Assembly (NCBI GenBank): GCA_016282135.1
Contig: JAEEKA010000093.1
Coordinates: 1-49,258 of the forward strand
Source of the DNA: Oscillospiraceae bacterium
Lineage (GTDB): Bacteria; Bacillota; Clostridia; Oscillospirales; Oscillospiraceae
Direction: 5' to 3'
Length of the DNA: 49,258 nt
Position 1 is the first letter of the stretch. Each line of letters starts with the position of its first letter. A program made the translations under genes and the position numbers. The notes under the pieces were generated by a model. It was not told the origin of the DNA. It saw only the letters and a program-made list of their open reading frames with translations, and did not search any database. Positions 32,615-41,140 of this stretch are shown here, one piece after another.

Positions 32615-32670
32615 GAATTGAGAGTTGAGAATTGAGAATTTACGGTGTTTTCAAATTACCATTTGAAAAG
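32609..32670 (+). repeat. Heptamer array and palindrome after the ASCH-GNAT gene
   Basis: GAATTGA GAATTGA GAGTTGA GAATTGA GAATT runs from 32608. The first TGA is the stop codon in use. The palindrome lies at 32647-32670 (GTTTTCAAAT / ATTTGAAAAG around TACC). Confidence 0.85.
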
Positions 32671-32688
32671 TTCCACAGCATACAAAAT

Positions 32689-32727
32689 TCGGGAAGATCG
32701 GCAAAAGCCGATCTTCCCGATTGCGTT
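32689..32727 (+). terminator. Terminator of the padR operon
   Basis: A perfect 14-bp stem TCGGGAAGATCGGC / GCCGATCTTCCCGA with an AAAA loop, followed by TTGCGTTTTTT. Confidence 0.9.
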
Positions 32728-32804
32728 TTTTATCCGTTGTTTCTCCTGCATTCGAGACGCAAAAGGCTAAATTGTCCGTCAAGTCTCAATGGGTTCCGCG
32801 GGGT

Positions 32805-33140
32805 TTACCCCTCCCGGGGGACCATCATCAGGATCAGAACAGAGAATCCCGCGTTGAATACAAACACGGACAGGCGGTACAGAACCTTGTCTTTTTTGGT
32901 CTGACAATCCTTGGAGAGGAAAAAGCTCCAGATCGTCATGGCCAGGGTAAAGACCATCAGCACGATGAAATGGGTGTCGATGATGCAGCTGGAGGAAAGC
33001 CCCAGCTCGTTTTTGCCGGTGCAGCCGTGCCGGTTGAGCCCAAGCAGCTCCAGAAAGGGTTTTGCGGCAAAAAATCGGTACAGCGGGGCGAAAATAAGGA
33101 TTGACACATAAGCCCAAATGAATGAAATGCCTTGTTTCAT
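32805..33140 (-). CDS. Hypothetical membrane protein
   Basis: 111 aa, three hydrophobic segments (about 5-20, 55-75, 87-106) and three Cys (HGCTG, SSSCIID, KDCQT). The start ATG at 33140 has GGAGG 6 nt upstream. It lies 46 bp downstream of the efflux permease on the same strand and could be the last gene of that operon. No family recognised. Confidence 0.75.
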   Translation of the reverse strand: MKQGISFIWAYVSILIFAPLYRFFAAKPFLELLGLNRHGCTGKNELGLSSSCIIDTHFIVLMVFTLAMTIWSFFLSKDCQTKKDKVLYRLSVFVFNAGFSVLILMMVPREG

Positions 33141-33186
33141 GTCTGTCCTCCTTGCTTCCAAAATCAGGTCATAGGCAAATGAAATC

Positions 33187-34440
33187 CTACTCTCTGCGCA
33201 GGGCGTCGATGGGGTTCATCCGGGCGGCCTTGGTAGCGGGCAGAAGGCCGAAGATGACGCCGATCAGGATGGAGAAGGCGGCGGCCACGATGATGGCCGG
33301 GACGCTGATGGCGGTGGGGGTGTCCATGGCCCTGGAAAGCAGCTCCGCCAGGCCGATGCCCCCCAGGATGCCCAGCAGGCCGCCCAGGGAGGTGAGCACG
33401 GCGGCCTCCGTGAGGAACTGGCCCAGGATCCGGCGGCGCTTGGCCCCCAGAGCCTTTTTCAGACCGATCTCATGGGTCCGCTCGCTGACGGACACCAGCA
33501 TGATGTTCATGACGCCGATGCCGCCCACCAGCAGGGAGATGCCGGCGATCCAGATGAGAAGCTTGTTGGTGGACTCGCTCATGGTCTGGAGCTGCTCGGC
33601 CTGCTGGAGCAGGTCCTCGCTCTGGTAGCTGTACTCGCTGTTCTTGGGGTCCCGGATCTGGCTGGCGGTCAGAGCGTCGGCCACAGCCTTGCCCGCGGCG
33701 GTCATGGCGTCGGTGCTTTTGGCCTTCACGGCGGCGTTCTGGGGCTCGTCATAGGAGAAGGCGATCTCCCAGCCTGCCTCGGTCAGAAAGACGGCGCCGC
33801 TGGTCTGGTCGGCGTACATGTTATAGTCGTCAATGCTTTCCATCACCGGCCGGAACTGGCTGGATTTTTCCACCACGCCCACGACGGTGAAGGGCTCGCC
33901 GCTGATTTCCAGCACCTTGTCCACGGGATTCTCCCCGGGGAAGAGGGCGGCCACGGCCCTGGTGTCCAGCATGACCACCTTCCGGTGATTGGTTCGGTCC
34001 TCGGGCAGGAAGCTTCTGCCGTAGCAGAGCCGGTAGCCGTAGACCCGGAAGTAGTTCTCGTCGACGCCCAGGGTGGCGCCGCTGAAGGCGTTGTCCTTGT
34101 AGAGGACCTGGGAGCTCCACTGGCGCTGGCGATAGAGGGACACGGCCTCCACCCCCTCCAGGGTTTCCAGATCCCGGCGGGTGTCCTCAGAGATCACGCT
34201 GATCCCCTCGGGCTGCTGCCAGGACAGATCCAGTTGATAATCCCCCTGGTGGATGTTCACCTCCACCACGTTGGTGCCGGAGCCGACGAGGTTTTCCTTG
34301 ATCTGGTCGTTGGTGCCCTTGATGGTGGACACAATGGTGATGATGGCGGCGATGCCGATGATGATGCCCAGCATGGTCAGGAAGGAGCGAAGCTTATGGT
34401 GCCAGACCCCCTGAAAGGCCTGTTGAATGTTTCCAAGCAC
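33187..34440 (-). CDS. MacB-type ABC transporter permease
   Basis: 417 aa. TM1 (about 18-42) sits in the MacB signature RSFLTMLGIIIGIAAIITIVS. A large extracellular MacB_PCD domain (about 45-285) follows, then an FtsX domain with three TM helices ending LLPATKAARMNPIDALRRE. FtsX motif EIGLKKALGAKRRRIL is present. It acts mechanically with the ATPase encoded upstream rather than forming a substrate channel. Twelve bp separate it from the adaptor gene. Confidence 0.93.
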   Translation of the reverse strand: MLGNIQQAFQGVWHHKLRSFLTMLGIIIGIAAIITIVSTIKGTNDQIKENLVGSGTNVVEVNIHQGDYQLDLSWQQPEGISVISEDTRRDLETLEGVEAVSLYRQRQWSSQVLYKDNAFSGATLGVDENYFRVYGYRLCYGRSFLPEDRTNHRKVVMLDTRAVAALFPGENPVDKVLEISGEPFTVVGVVEKSSQFRPVMESIDDYNMYADQTSGAVFLTEAGWEIAFSYDEPQNAAVKAKSTDAMTAAGKAVADALTASQIRDPKNSEYSYQSEDLLQQAEQLQTMSESTNKLLIWIAGISLLVGGIGVMNIMLVSVSERTHEIGLKKALGAKRRRILGQFLTEAAVLTSLGGLLGILGGIGLAELLSRAMDTPTAISVPAIIVAAAFSILIGVIFGLLPATKAARMNPIDALRRE

Positions 34441-34452
34441 GTTCGTCCCTCC

Positions 34453-36288
34453 TTAGTAATACTTGCCGCCGCCGTAGAGCTCCGCGGCGTCGCCCTCCAC
34501 GGTCTTGGCGCCCTCCTGGGCGGCCTTGGCGTAGGGGAAGGCAATGAAATCATTGGCGGTCAGACCCCCCAGAATCTCCACGGAATAGCCGTACTGATCC
34601 CGGCCGGTGGTGATGAAGCGCTTTTCCAGCAGGCCGTCCTGACCCTTGACCATCACAAAGGACTTGCCGTTTTCCGTGAGCACGAAGGCCTTGATCAGAT
34701 AGTAGCCGTCGGGCTGGGGCTTGCCGCCGCCGTCCAGCATCACGTCCGCCCAATCGGTTTCGCCCAGGTCGGCGGAGGCGTCCACCTCGAAGGTGACGGG
34801 GTAGTAGCTGGCGTTCCCGCCGCCGTAGCCGTAGCCGTATTCGTCGGAGCTCATAGGATCCGGGGAAATCTCTGTTACCACGGCGGGATAGGGGCCGCCG
34901 TTCCAGGTGCTGACCATGCCGGTCTGCCCCAGGGAGATCTTTTCCACCTGGAGCTCGCTGACGGGGCAGACGATCTTGTAGCCGCCGCCGCCTCCGGAGA
35001 GCTTCAGCATGGGCTCGCCGGTCTCCAGGGAATATTCCGGGTCGTTAAGGGTGAGAATCACGCCGTCATACTCTGCCCGGACGGTGCCGTCTCCCAGCTC
35101 CGCCTCCATGGACCGATAGCGGATTTGATCCATGCGGATCTGCAGATCCAGATCCCGGATCCGCTGCTCCAGATCCTTGCGAATCTGCTGGAGCTCCTGC
35201 CAGGTGGGCCCCACGGGGCCGATGGGGAAGGGCTCCGGATCCGGCTCGGGCTCGGGCTCTTCCGGCTGCAAGGGCGCAAGCGGCAGACCCAAATAGGCGT
35301 CCGCGTTCCAGAACCGGAAGGCCATTTCACCGGTTTCGTCCCGGGTCAGGCTCAGGCCGAAGGCGGAGCAAACCACGCCTTCCACCCGGTCCTCCTCGGT
35401 GCCGGCAATCACCAGCTCCAGGCTTTCTTCGTTCCCCAGAAGCGCTTTCAGCACCTGGGGCGTCAGGGCGTATTCGCTGCTCATGATGTAGAGAGCGGGA
35501 TCCTCAGGGGTCCCGGTGCCGCCCACCTGATAGAGGGTGACCACCACCCCGTCCACTACGGGCTCTGTGGGATCGATGGGCTCCGTTACGGGGGGCTCGG
35601 GCTCCGTGGGCTCGGTGACGGGCTCCGTGGGCTCGGTGACGGGCTCCGTGGGCTCGGTGACGGGCTCTGTGGGCTCGGTGACGGGCTCCGTGGGCTCGGT
35701 GACGGGCTCCGTGGGCTCGGTGATGGGCTCTGTGGGCTCCGTGACAAGCTCCGTGGTCTCAATGACGGGCTCCGAGGGAGCGGCGTCGCTCCAGCGGATG
35801 ACGGAGAGCTGTACCGCCCGGAAGCCCTGACCGGCCCGGGCCGCCAGGCCCTGGGCCTGGTTCTGACCGGCGGAGACGGGAGGAATCACGTAGTCCTGCT
35901 TGAAGTAGCGGCGGTAGCTGCGCTGGGCCTTTTCCAGCTCGTCCTGGGCCTTCTGAATGTCGATGGCCTTCCGCTCCAGCTCCAATTGGGACAGGGTGGT
36001 GTTGAAGCGGATCAGCACGTCGCCCTTCTGCACCCGGTCTCCCACGGAAACCAGAACCTCCGTGATCTCCTGGGTCGTGGAGGGGTAGAAGCATTGGAGC
36101 CGCTCTGCCCTGACCGTGCCGCTGAGATAGTTTTCATAGTCGTTATAGCCCTCCTCCACCAGGTCCTTCACCGGGTAGACCTTGACGGGATCCCGGTTGG
36201 CCCGGAGGATCTGATAGGTGCCGAATACGGCCCCCACCACCAGGGCGGGAATCAGGATGGCCAGAATCCATTTTTTCTTCTTGCTCAT
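34453..36288 (-). CDS. MacA/HlyD-type adaptor with a large Pro-rich insert at the hairpin tip
   Basis: 611 aa. One N-terminal TM anchor (7-28), then a lipoyl/barrel-sandwich half (ITEVLVSVGDRVQKGDVLIR), helix 1 of the coiled-coil hairpin (99-130), and helix 2 only at 363-396. Between them lie some 230 residues: seven-residue repeats TEPTEPV (181-244), a folded-looking segment (245-340) and a Pro/Glu stretch. The second lipoyl half and barrel follow, ending GDAAELYGGGKYY. In normal adaptors the hairpin tip is short and docks an outer-membrane channel. This cell type should have none, so the tip may span the wall or bind a surface partner. Confidence 0.9.
   Translation of the reverse strand: MSKKKKWILAILIPALVVGAVFGTYQILRANRDPVKVYPVKDLVEEGYNDYENYLSGTVRAERLQCFYPSTTQEITEVLVSVGDRVQKGDVLIRFNTTLSQLELERKAIDIQKAQDELEKAQRSYRRYFKQDYVIPPVSAGQNQAQGLAARAGQGFRAVQLSVIRWSDAAPSEPVIETTELVTEPTEPITEPTEPVTEPTEPVTEPTEPVTEPTEPVTEPTEPVTEPTEPEPPVTEPIDPTEPVVDGVVVTLYQVGGTGTPEDPALYIMSSEYALTPQVLKALLGNEESLELVIAGTEEDRVEGVVCSAFGLSLTRDETGEMAFRFWNADAYLGLPLAPLQPEEPEPEPDPEPFPIGPVGPTWQELQQIRKDLEQRIRDLDLQIRMDQIRYRSMEAELGDGTVRAEYDGVILTLNDPEYSLETGEPMLKLSGGGGGYKIVCPVSELQVEKISLGQTGMVSTWNGGPYPAVVTEISPDPMSSDEYGYGYGGGNASYYPVTFEVDASADLGETDWADVMLDGGGKPQPDGYYLIKAFVLTENGKSFVMVKGQDGLLEKRFITTGRDQYGYSVEILGGLTANDFIAFPYAKAAQEGAKTVEGDAAELYGGGKYY
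35557..35748 (-). repeat. 21-bp coding tandem repeat (TEPTEPV units)
   Basis: About eight 21-bp units encode the heptapeptide (V/I)TEPTEP inside the adaptor gene. Near-identity of units suggests recent expansion by slippage and a length that varies between strains. Its period is again a multiple of seven, but here it is in frame. Confidence 0.9.
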
Positions 36289-36968
36289 AGGAGGTCCTCC
36301 TCCGGAACGGATAAACGGCCGTCCCGAATATGATAGACTGTGTTGGCCCGCTCCGCGATGGAGGGCTCGTGGGTAATCATGATAATGGTGCTGCCCTCGG
36401 CGTTGATCCGGTCAAAGAGGTCCATGATCTGCTCGCCGGAGGCGGTGTCCAGGGCGCCGGTGGGCTCGTCCGCCAGCAGCAGGGCGGGCCGTCCGGCCAT
36501 GGCCCGGGCGATGGCCACCCGCTGGCACTGGCCGCCGGAGAGCTGGTTGGGCAGGAACTTCATCCGATCCTCCAGGCCCACGCCCTCCAGGGCCGCTCTG
36601 GCCCGATCCATGCGCTCCTTCTTGGGGACCCCCGCGTACATCAGGGGCAGGGCCACGTTTTCCAGAGCGCTCATGCTGGGCATGAGGTAGAAGCTCTGGA
36701 AGATAAAGCCGATGTATTTGTTCCGCAGCTCCGCCAGGGCGTTGTCCTTCCGGGCGGCCACGTCCTGGCCCTCCAGCCGGTAGGTGCCGGAGCTGGGCTT
36801 GTCCAGACAGCCAATGAGATTCATCAGCGTGGATTTTCCGGAGCCCGAGGGCCCCATAATCGCAAGATAGTCTCCCTTGTCCACCGAAAGGCAGATGTTG
36901 TGGAGCACCGGGACCTCGGTTTTGCCCCGGTAGTAGCTCTTGCAGATGTTTTCCATGGTCAGAATCAT
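36285..36968 (-). CDS. ABC transporter ATP-binding protein (MacB/LolD type)
   Basis: 227 aa. Walker A GPSGSGKS (39-46), Q-loop FQSFYLMP, signature LSGGQ (143-147), Walker B LLLADEP (163-169), switch His in MITHEP. It belongs to the LolD/FtsE/MacB class that powers FtsX-type permeases. The start overlaps the stop of the upstream adaptor and its stop overlaps the start of the second adaptor (ATGA at both junctions), so the genes are translationally coupled. Confidence 0.95.
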   Translation of the reverse strand: MILTMENICKSYYRGKTEVPVLHNICLSVDKGDYLAIMGPSGSGKSTLMNLIGCLDKPSSGTYRLEGQDVAARKDNALAELRNKYIGFIFQSFYLMPSMSALENVALPLMYAGVPKKERMDRARAALEGVGLEDRMKFLPNQLSGGQCQRVAIARAMAGRPALLLADEPTGALDTASGEQIMDLFDRINAEGSTIIMITHEPSIAERANTVYHIRDGRLSVPEEDLL

Positions 36969-38407
36969 CCCGCTGCGCCTCCTGCTTCCGGGCTGACCTC
37001 GGTGGGAAGGGCGGAGCCGTCCCAGCCTCCCGCGGGAACGTCTGCGCCGTCGTAGATGACCTTGTCATCCTCGCCGTCGCCCACCACGGCGCCCTCGAAG
37101 ACGGGCTGACCTTCCTCGCCGCCTTCGTAGCCGAACTCGCCGCCCTCGAAGCCGAACTCGCCGCCCTCGGGCATGACGGCGTATTCGCCGCCTTCGTTTT
37201 CCTTGCCTTCCTCGCCGCCGAAGTCGATCTTGCCGAAGTCCTCGGGATCGGGACGCTCAAAGTCGGACTCGCTGTAATACACCACGGGGGCGCCCTCCCG
37301 GCAGTTGTCGTCGGGGGTGGCCAGGTAATCCTGAAGGCTCAGGCCGCTGCGGACTTCCCAGCACTGGGTATCGGCGTCGTATTCGCCCAGCTGCAGCTCC
37401 CGCTTTTCCAGCTTCTCGTCCCTGTCGGCGGCCCAGACCCAGGGCTTGGAGTCCGCGTCGGAGATGAACCAGGCGGGGAGCATCAGCCGGCTTTCGGCGC
37501 TGTCGCGGATGCCGGGCTCAATGTAGACGTGCTGGCCCAGCTTCAGGCCCGTGTCGTCGTCCAGGGTGACGTAGAAGGGGTACTTGGAGCTGCTTTCCAT
37601 TTCGCCCTTTCCACCGCCGTAGTAATAGCCGTTATCGGACTGAACGGGATTCTCCCAGTCCACGGTCTCCACGGCGCCGGTCCAGATGCTCTCGTCCACC
37701 CGGGAACGGATGGTGACAGGCATGCCGGGGGTCAGCGCCGCGGCGTTCTGTTCATTGATATTGCCCTTCACCCGGAAGGATTCCGTCTGCTGGATGGCCA
37801 GGAAGGGCAGGGGATTGCCCCGGTCGTCCGTGCCGCCGTTTTCGTTGATGGACTTGATCCGCCCGGAGGCAGGAGACAAAACCCGGTCGTTTTCCAGCAG
37901 GGTCTCCAGCCGTTCGATTTCCTTTTCCTTGGCGGTGATGTTCAGGCCCGTCTCCGTCACGTCGATCTGGAGCTCCTGAATCTGAAGGGTGTAGCTGAGC
38001 TGATCCTCGCTCTTGGCCTTGGCCTTTTCCTTTTCCAGCTCTTCGATCTGGCCGTTCTTGGTGGTAACGGCGGCCTTCATCTGCTCCAGCTCCAGGTTGA
38101 GCTTGTCCAGCTCCAGGCGCATGGCCTCCACGTCATAGGTGAAGAGGGGCTGGCCCTCCTCCACCGTGTCGCCCACGGCCACCAGCAGCTCCTTGACCTG
38201 AAGCTGCTCGCCCTTGTCCACCCGGATGCTCTCTCCCGCTTCCACCACGCCGGCGAAGCGTTCCGCCAGGCCTACGGGGCCGATGCCGGTGATCATGCTG
38301 ACGGACTGGACGGAGACGGTCTCCGGCTTCTTGTCCCCGCTGCAGGCGCACAGCCCCAGGCAGAGCGCCAGGCTCAGCAGCGCGCAAAGGATTCGTTTTG
38401 TGCCCAT
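36965..38407 (-). CDS. HlyD-family adaptor lipoprotein
   Basis: 480 aa. Signal peptide with a lipobox (LGLCAC), so a lipoprotein on the outer face of the membrane. The lipoyl half motif VKELLVAVGDTVEEGQPLFT is followed by a long coiled coil (about 90-175, LDKLNLELEQMKAA ... EKEIERLETLLE), then SPASGRIKSI and beta-barrel domains. The C-terminus is Gly/Glu-rich with EGGEFGFEGGEFGYEGGEEG repeats, unlike other adaptors. First gene of the operon adaptor - ATPase - adaptor - permease. Two different adaptors in one operon is unusual. ATG with GGAGGAAAG upstream. Confidence 0.9.
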   Translation of the reverse strand: MGTKRILCALLSLALCLGLCACSGDKKPETVSVQSVSMITGIGPVGLAERFAGVVEAGESIRVDKGEQLQVKELLVAVGDTVEEGQPLFTYDVEAMRLELDKLNLELEQMKAAVTTKNGQIEELEKEKAKAKSEDQLSYTLQIQELQIDVTETGLNITAKEKEIERLETLLENDRVLSPASGRIKSINENGGTDDRGNPLPFLAIQQTESFRVKGNINEQNAAALTPGMPVTIRSRVDESIWTGAVETVDWENPVQSDNGYYYGGGKGEMESSSKYPFYVTLDDDTGLKLGQHVYIEPGIRDSAESRLMLPAWFISDADSKPWVWAADRDEKLEKRELQLGEYDADTQCWEVRSGLSLQDYLATPDDNCREGAPVVYYSESDFERPDPEDFGKIDFGGEEGKENEGGEYAVMPEGGEFGFEGGEFGYEGGEEGQPVFEGAVVGDGEDDKVIYDGADVPAGGWDGSALPTEVSPEAGGAAG

Positions 38408-38647
38408 ATTCTTTCCTCCAAATCATGACGGCCCCAGGGCCGAACTGTCCGGTTTTGCCGAAGCAGAAACCTCATACGAATATTTGACGAAATAGTTCAA
38501 TTCGTTCCGGCGGAAAGGCAGCATACTTCGTTGTCGGCAAAGCCGGGCGTCAAGCCAGCCTGCATCCTCCTCGTCCGGCACGATTCCCACTCGGAACGCT
38601 TTCGAACCCTTCCATCAAATATTTGTGTTACGCTCCGTATAGACGAC

Positions 38648-38696
38648 GAAAATCCGAAAATGTTTCAACACTTTCGGATTTTCTATTCATATTTTT
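38648..38696 (+). terminator. Terminator-like hairpin without an upstream gene
   Basis: GAAAATCCGAAA (38648-38659) pairs with TTTCGGATTTTC (38672-38683), with a T-run just after (38692-38699). No plus-strand gene precedes it; a small RNA from 38.41-38.64 kb is conceivable. The rest of 38408-38647 shows nothing recognisable. Confidence 0.5.
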
Positions 38697-38699
38697 TTT

Positions 38700-39306
38700 C
38701 GGAGCCCCGCCCGCGTTTCCGCGGCGGCGCACGGAGGCAGCGCCACGGTTCAGAGTTCGGAGTGCAGAGTGCAAAGTTCAGAGTCCGTAGGGGACGGGTT
38801 TCCCGTCCCGTTGGAATTGAGAATTGAGAGTTGAGAATTGAGAATTGAAGGTGTTTTGCAGATTGCAATCTGCAAAACGGGAATGAATTTGCCGTCTGCA
38901 AAATCGACAGCGGCTTCAAGGTTCCGAGCCCATAGGCGCTGCAAAACCTCCCCTGCTTGCAGGGGAGGGGGACCGGCGAAGCCGGTGGAGGGGTGCCGCC
39001 CGGTTCCCGGCTGCCAAACCTCCCCTGCTCGCAGGGGAGGGGGACCGGCGAAGCCGGTGGAGGGGTGCCGCCCGGTTCCGGTTGATGCCGGGTTCGTAAC
39101 GGAGCACCACCTCATCCGTCAGCGCTGCGCGCTGCCACCTTCCCCTCAAGGGGAAGGCTTGGATTTGCCTGGCGGCAAATTGCCTTCGTGCCGAACGCCG
39201 GGACGGGAGCGGACGGGGAAACGGACGGCTTTCCAATGTTTTCAAATGGCAATTTGAAAACACCACAAATTCTCAATTCTCAACTCTCAATTCTCAACTC
39301 TCAATT
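38700..39306. repeat. Composite repeat island 3
   Basis: This fills the efflux operon-nudC gap; no gene was found. Heptamers GTTCAGA GTTCGGA GTGCAGA GTGCAAA GTTCAGA (38748-38782), GGGGACGGG/CCCGTCCC hairpin, five GAATTGA-type units (38814-38848), palindrome 38853-38878. Middle: two tandem 72-bp double-hairpin units from 38945 and 39017, and a CTTCCCC/GGGGAAG hairpin. Right arm inverted: palindrome 39238-39261 and CTCAATT/CTCAACT units to 39306. Confidence 0.85.
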
Positions 39307-39367
39307 CCAAACGGCCAACGCGCAATCAGAAAATAAGCTGCCAGCTTCTGCCCCGAACCACTGCGAA

Positions 39368-40207
39368 TCATCCGCAATCGTCCGTCCCGTTTTTGAAGCG
39401 TTCAATCATCTCGCCCGTGAGGCTGATGCCGGAATAATCCCCGGGGATTTCGTCCCGGCGATACCAGCCCGCCTCGGAGAGCTCGCTCTGCTGAATGGTG
39501 ATCTTGTCGCTGCCCTCCAGCTCACACCGGAAGCCGAAGAGCAGGCTGTCGGTGAAAACCCAGGGCTGGGACTTGTAATATCGCAGGTTTTTCACCCGCA
39601 GACCGGTCTCCTCCAGGACCTCCCGGCGCACCGTGTCCTCGATGGACTCTCCGATCTCCGCAAAGCCCGCCACCAGAGCGTAGCGCTTGAAGGCCCGGCC
39701 CTGATACTTGGTCAGCAGTAGCCGGTCTCCATGGGTGACGGCCACGATCACCGCCGGGCAGATTTTGGGGTAGACAGTCAGGCCGCAGTCCGGGCAGACC
39801 CGGGCCCGTTCGGTGTCGCTGTCCCTCATGGGCTTGCCGCAGCGGCTGCAGAAGCGGTTGGCTTCGTACCAGCGGTGGAGGCTCTCGCTCACCGCCGCCG
39901 CGAATACCGCGTCCTTGGGCCCCAGGTTCCGGTACTCCCTGGAGGCCACAAATTCGAAGCCCTCCGGCAGCGGGCTTTCGTCGTCCCACTGGGTCAGGAA
40001 ATATTCGCTTTCTCCCAGCGTAAAGGCGTAGCGCCATTCCAGCCCCCGGGCGGCAGGGGAGAGCTGCCCGAAGGCGGGAAAGGCAAGCCGCCCGTCGCTT
40101 AAGGCAGCGAGAATCCCGTCCTCCCGGCGAATCAGGGCGACGCTGTCCGCCTCGGGCGCGGCCTTCCGCCAGGCGTTGTCATAGCGAATGTCCAGGTCTT
40201 GAAACAT
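39368..40207 (-). CDS. nudC: NAD(+)/NADH pyrophosphatase (decapping Nudix hydrolase)
   Basis: 279 aa. A zinc ribbon (FCSRCGKPM ... VCPDCG) precedes the Nudix box GFAEIGESIEDTVRREVLEE (ending TGL; pattern Gx5Ex7REUxEExGU). The NADH-specific SQPWVF follows. NudC hydrolyses NADH to NMNH and AMP and removes NAD caps from RNA 5' ends. ATG at 40207 with AAGGAGGT upstream; longer frames run through repeat DNA. It appears monocistronic. Confidence 0.95.
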   Translation of the reverse strand: MFQDLDIRYDNAWRKAAPEADSVALIRREDGILAALSDGRLAFPAFGQLSPAARGLEWRYAFTLGESEYFLTQWDDESPLPEGFEFVASREYRNLGPKDAVFAAAVSESLHRWYEANRFCSRCGKPMRDSDTERARVCPDCGLTVYPKICPAVIVAVTHGDRLLLTKYQGRAFKRYALVAGFAEIGESIEDTVRREVLEETGLRVKNLRYYKSQPWVFTDSLLFGFRCELEGSDKITIQQSELSEAGWYRRDEIPGDYSGISLTGEMIERFKNGTDDCG

Positions 40208-40280
40208 GGTGAGACCTCCTTTTTGCTTATCGCTTGTAGGGACGGCACGCTGCCGTCCGCGTCCCCCGCGGTGAATCCAT

Positions 40281-40304
40281 GTTTTCAAATGGCAATTTGA
40301 AAAC
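40281..40304. repeat. Solo palindromic unit upstream of nudC
   Basis: GTTTTCAAAT (40281-40290) and ATTTGAAAAC (40295-40304) around GGCA, with an ACACCGCAAATTGCC tail and two CTCAATT units (inverted orientation) to about 40331. Preceded by a TGTAGGGACGGCACGCTGCC mini-hairpin (about 40236). Confidence 0.8.
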
Positions 40305-40388
40305 ACCGCAAATTGCCAATTCTCAATTCTCTCCGCGTCATTATATCCCTTTCCCGGTGGAAATGCAACCGCTATTTCCCGACCAGCC

Positions 40389-40452
40389 TGTGGAATACCC
40401 TGTGGAAATCCGGTGGATTGCCGGTGGAAGGGCTGTGGAAAGAATGTGGAAA
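40389..40452. repeat. Six TGTGGAAA-like octamers at 11-bp spacing
   Basis: TGTGGAAT (40389), TGTGGAAA (40401), GGTGGATT (40412), GGTGGAAG (40423), TGTGGAAA (40434), TGTGGAAA (40445). Steps are 12, 11, 11, 11, 11 bp, close to one helical turn, so all sites face the same side. An 11-bp period excludes a coding repeat. They resemble weak DnaA boxes (TTTTCCACA on the other strand). The rest of 40305-40740 shows nothing else recognisable. Confidence 0.65.
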
Positions 40453-40744
40453 ACATAGCCCCCACAAGATACTGTTCCTCCCAAAACACCATTTCAAAGG
40501 AAAAATCCGGCCCTTTTCGCGACTTTTTTTCCAATCGCTCCGGGAGGGCGGGGGAGTTCCCGGGCGGCATCCGATTCCAAAAGGCCGGTCGCTCTTTTTT
40601 TTCTTCCATTTCCCGGGAAATGTTTGGAAAAGCCGCTCCGGGAAAGGCCCGGCCTGATGGGAACGATCTGAAAATTCCCGGCGGCTTTTGGCGGAAGTTT
40701 TTAAAATATTTTCAAAATTGGCACTTTTTGGGGCAACCGGTATC

Positions 40745-40773
40745 TTGACAAAATGATATTGCTGTGGTATAAT
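40745..40773 (+). promoter_or_regulatory. Consensus promoter of the DUF6291-like gene
   Basis: TTGACA (40745-40750) and TATAAT (40768-40773), 17-bp spacer, both perfect; 58 bp upstream of the start codon. Confidence 0.85.
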
Positions 40774-40831
40774 TGAAGTGTCTTGAAAGAGTGGTTTTTG
40801 TCAAAGGAGAGCATGAAAGGAGATTGCGAAT

Positions 40832-41140
40832 ATGCGTTATATTAATGAGAATGAGTCAAACACCAGAGAGGCAGGAAGCGTCTCGGAGATCGGGGCGGAC
40901 GGCGTCCTGCGCCGGGGGCAGTTCACCTTCTACGACTCGTTTTTCAAGGCGGTGAGCGGTCTGCCCAAGAGTCGGCAGCTTGAGACCTATCAGGCCATCG
41001 CGGCCTACGCCCTCTACGGGACGGAGCCGGAGCTTGCGGGCAGCGCCGGGAGCGTCTTCAACGTGATCCGTCCCGTGCTGGAATCCGGCCGTGCCAAGGC
41101 CGAGGCGAGAGCCAGGAAGCAAGCGACAGGTGACAGTTGA
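40832..41140 (+). CDS. DUF6291-like protein, C-terminal tail cut by a stop-bearing heptamer array
   Basis: 102 aa. The pattern GQFTFYDSFFKAVSGLPKSRQLETYQAIAAYALYGTEPEL ... VFNVIRPVLESGRAKAEAR matches DUF6291, a small domain often met in mobile or phage-derived contexts (family recalled, not searched). ATG with AAAGGAG 9 nt upstream, strong promoter. Homologues commonly go on into a Lys-rich tail. Here the frame stops at TGA inside AGGTGAC AGTTGAC AGGTTAC (from 41130), yet the same frame continues to encode a Lys/Arg/Ser tail further on. Function unknown. Confidence 0.78.
   Translation: MRYINENESNTREAGSVSEIGADGVLRRGQFTFYDSFFKAVSGLPKSRQLETYQAIAAYALYGTEPELAGSAGSVFNVIRPVLESGRAKAEARARKQATGDS

Noticed and set aside
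35557..35748. Regular repeats as a CRISPR array
   Set aside because: The 21-bp units are contiguous with no spacers and encode TEPTEPV in frame within an adaptor gene.
40832..41140. Prophage remnant
   Set aside because: DUF6291-like genes can be phage-linked, but no integrase, att site or other phage gene is near.
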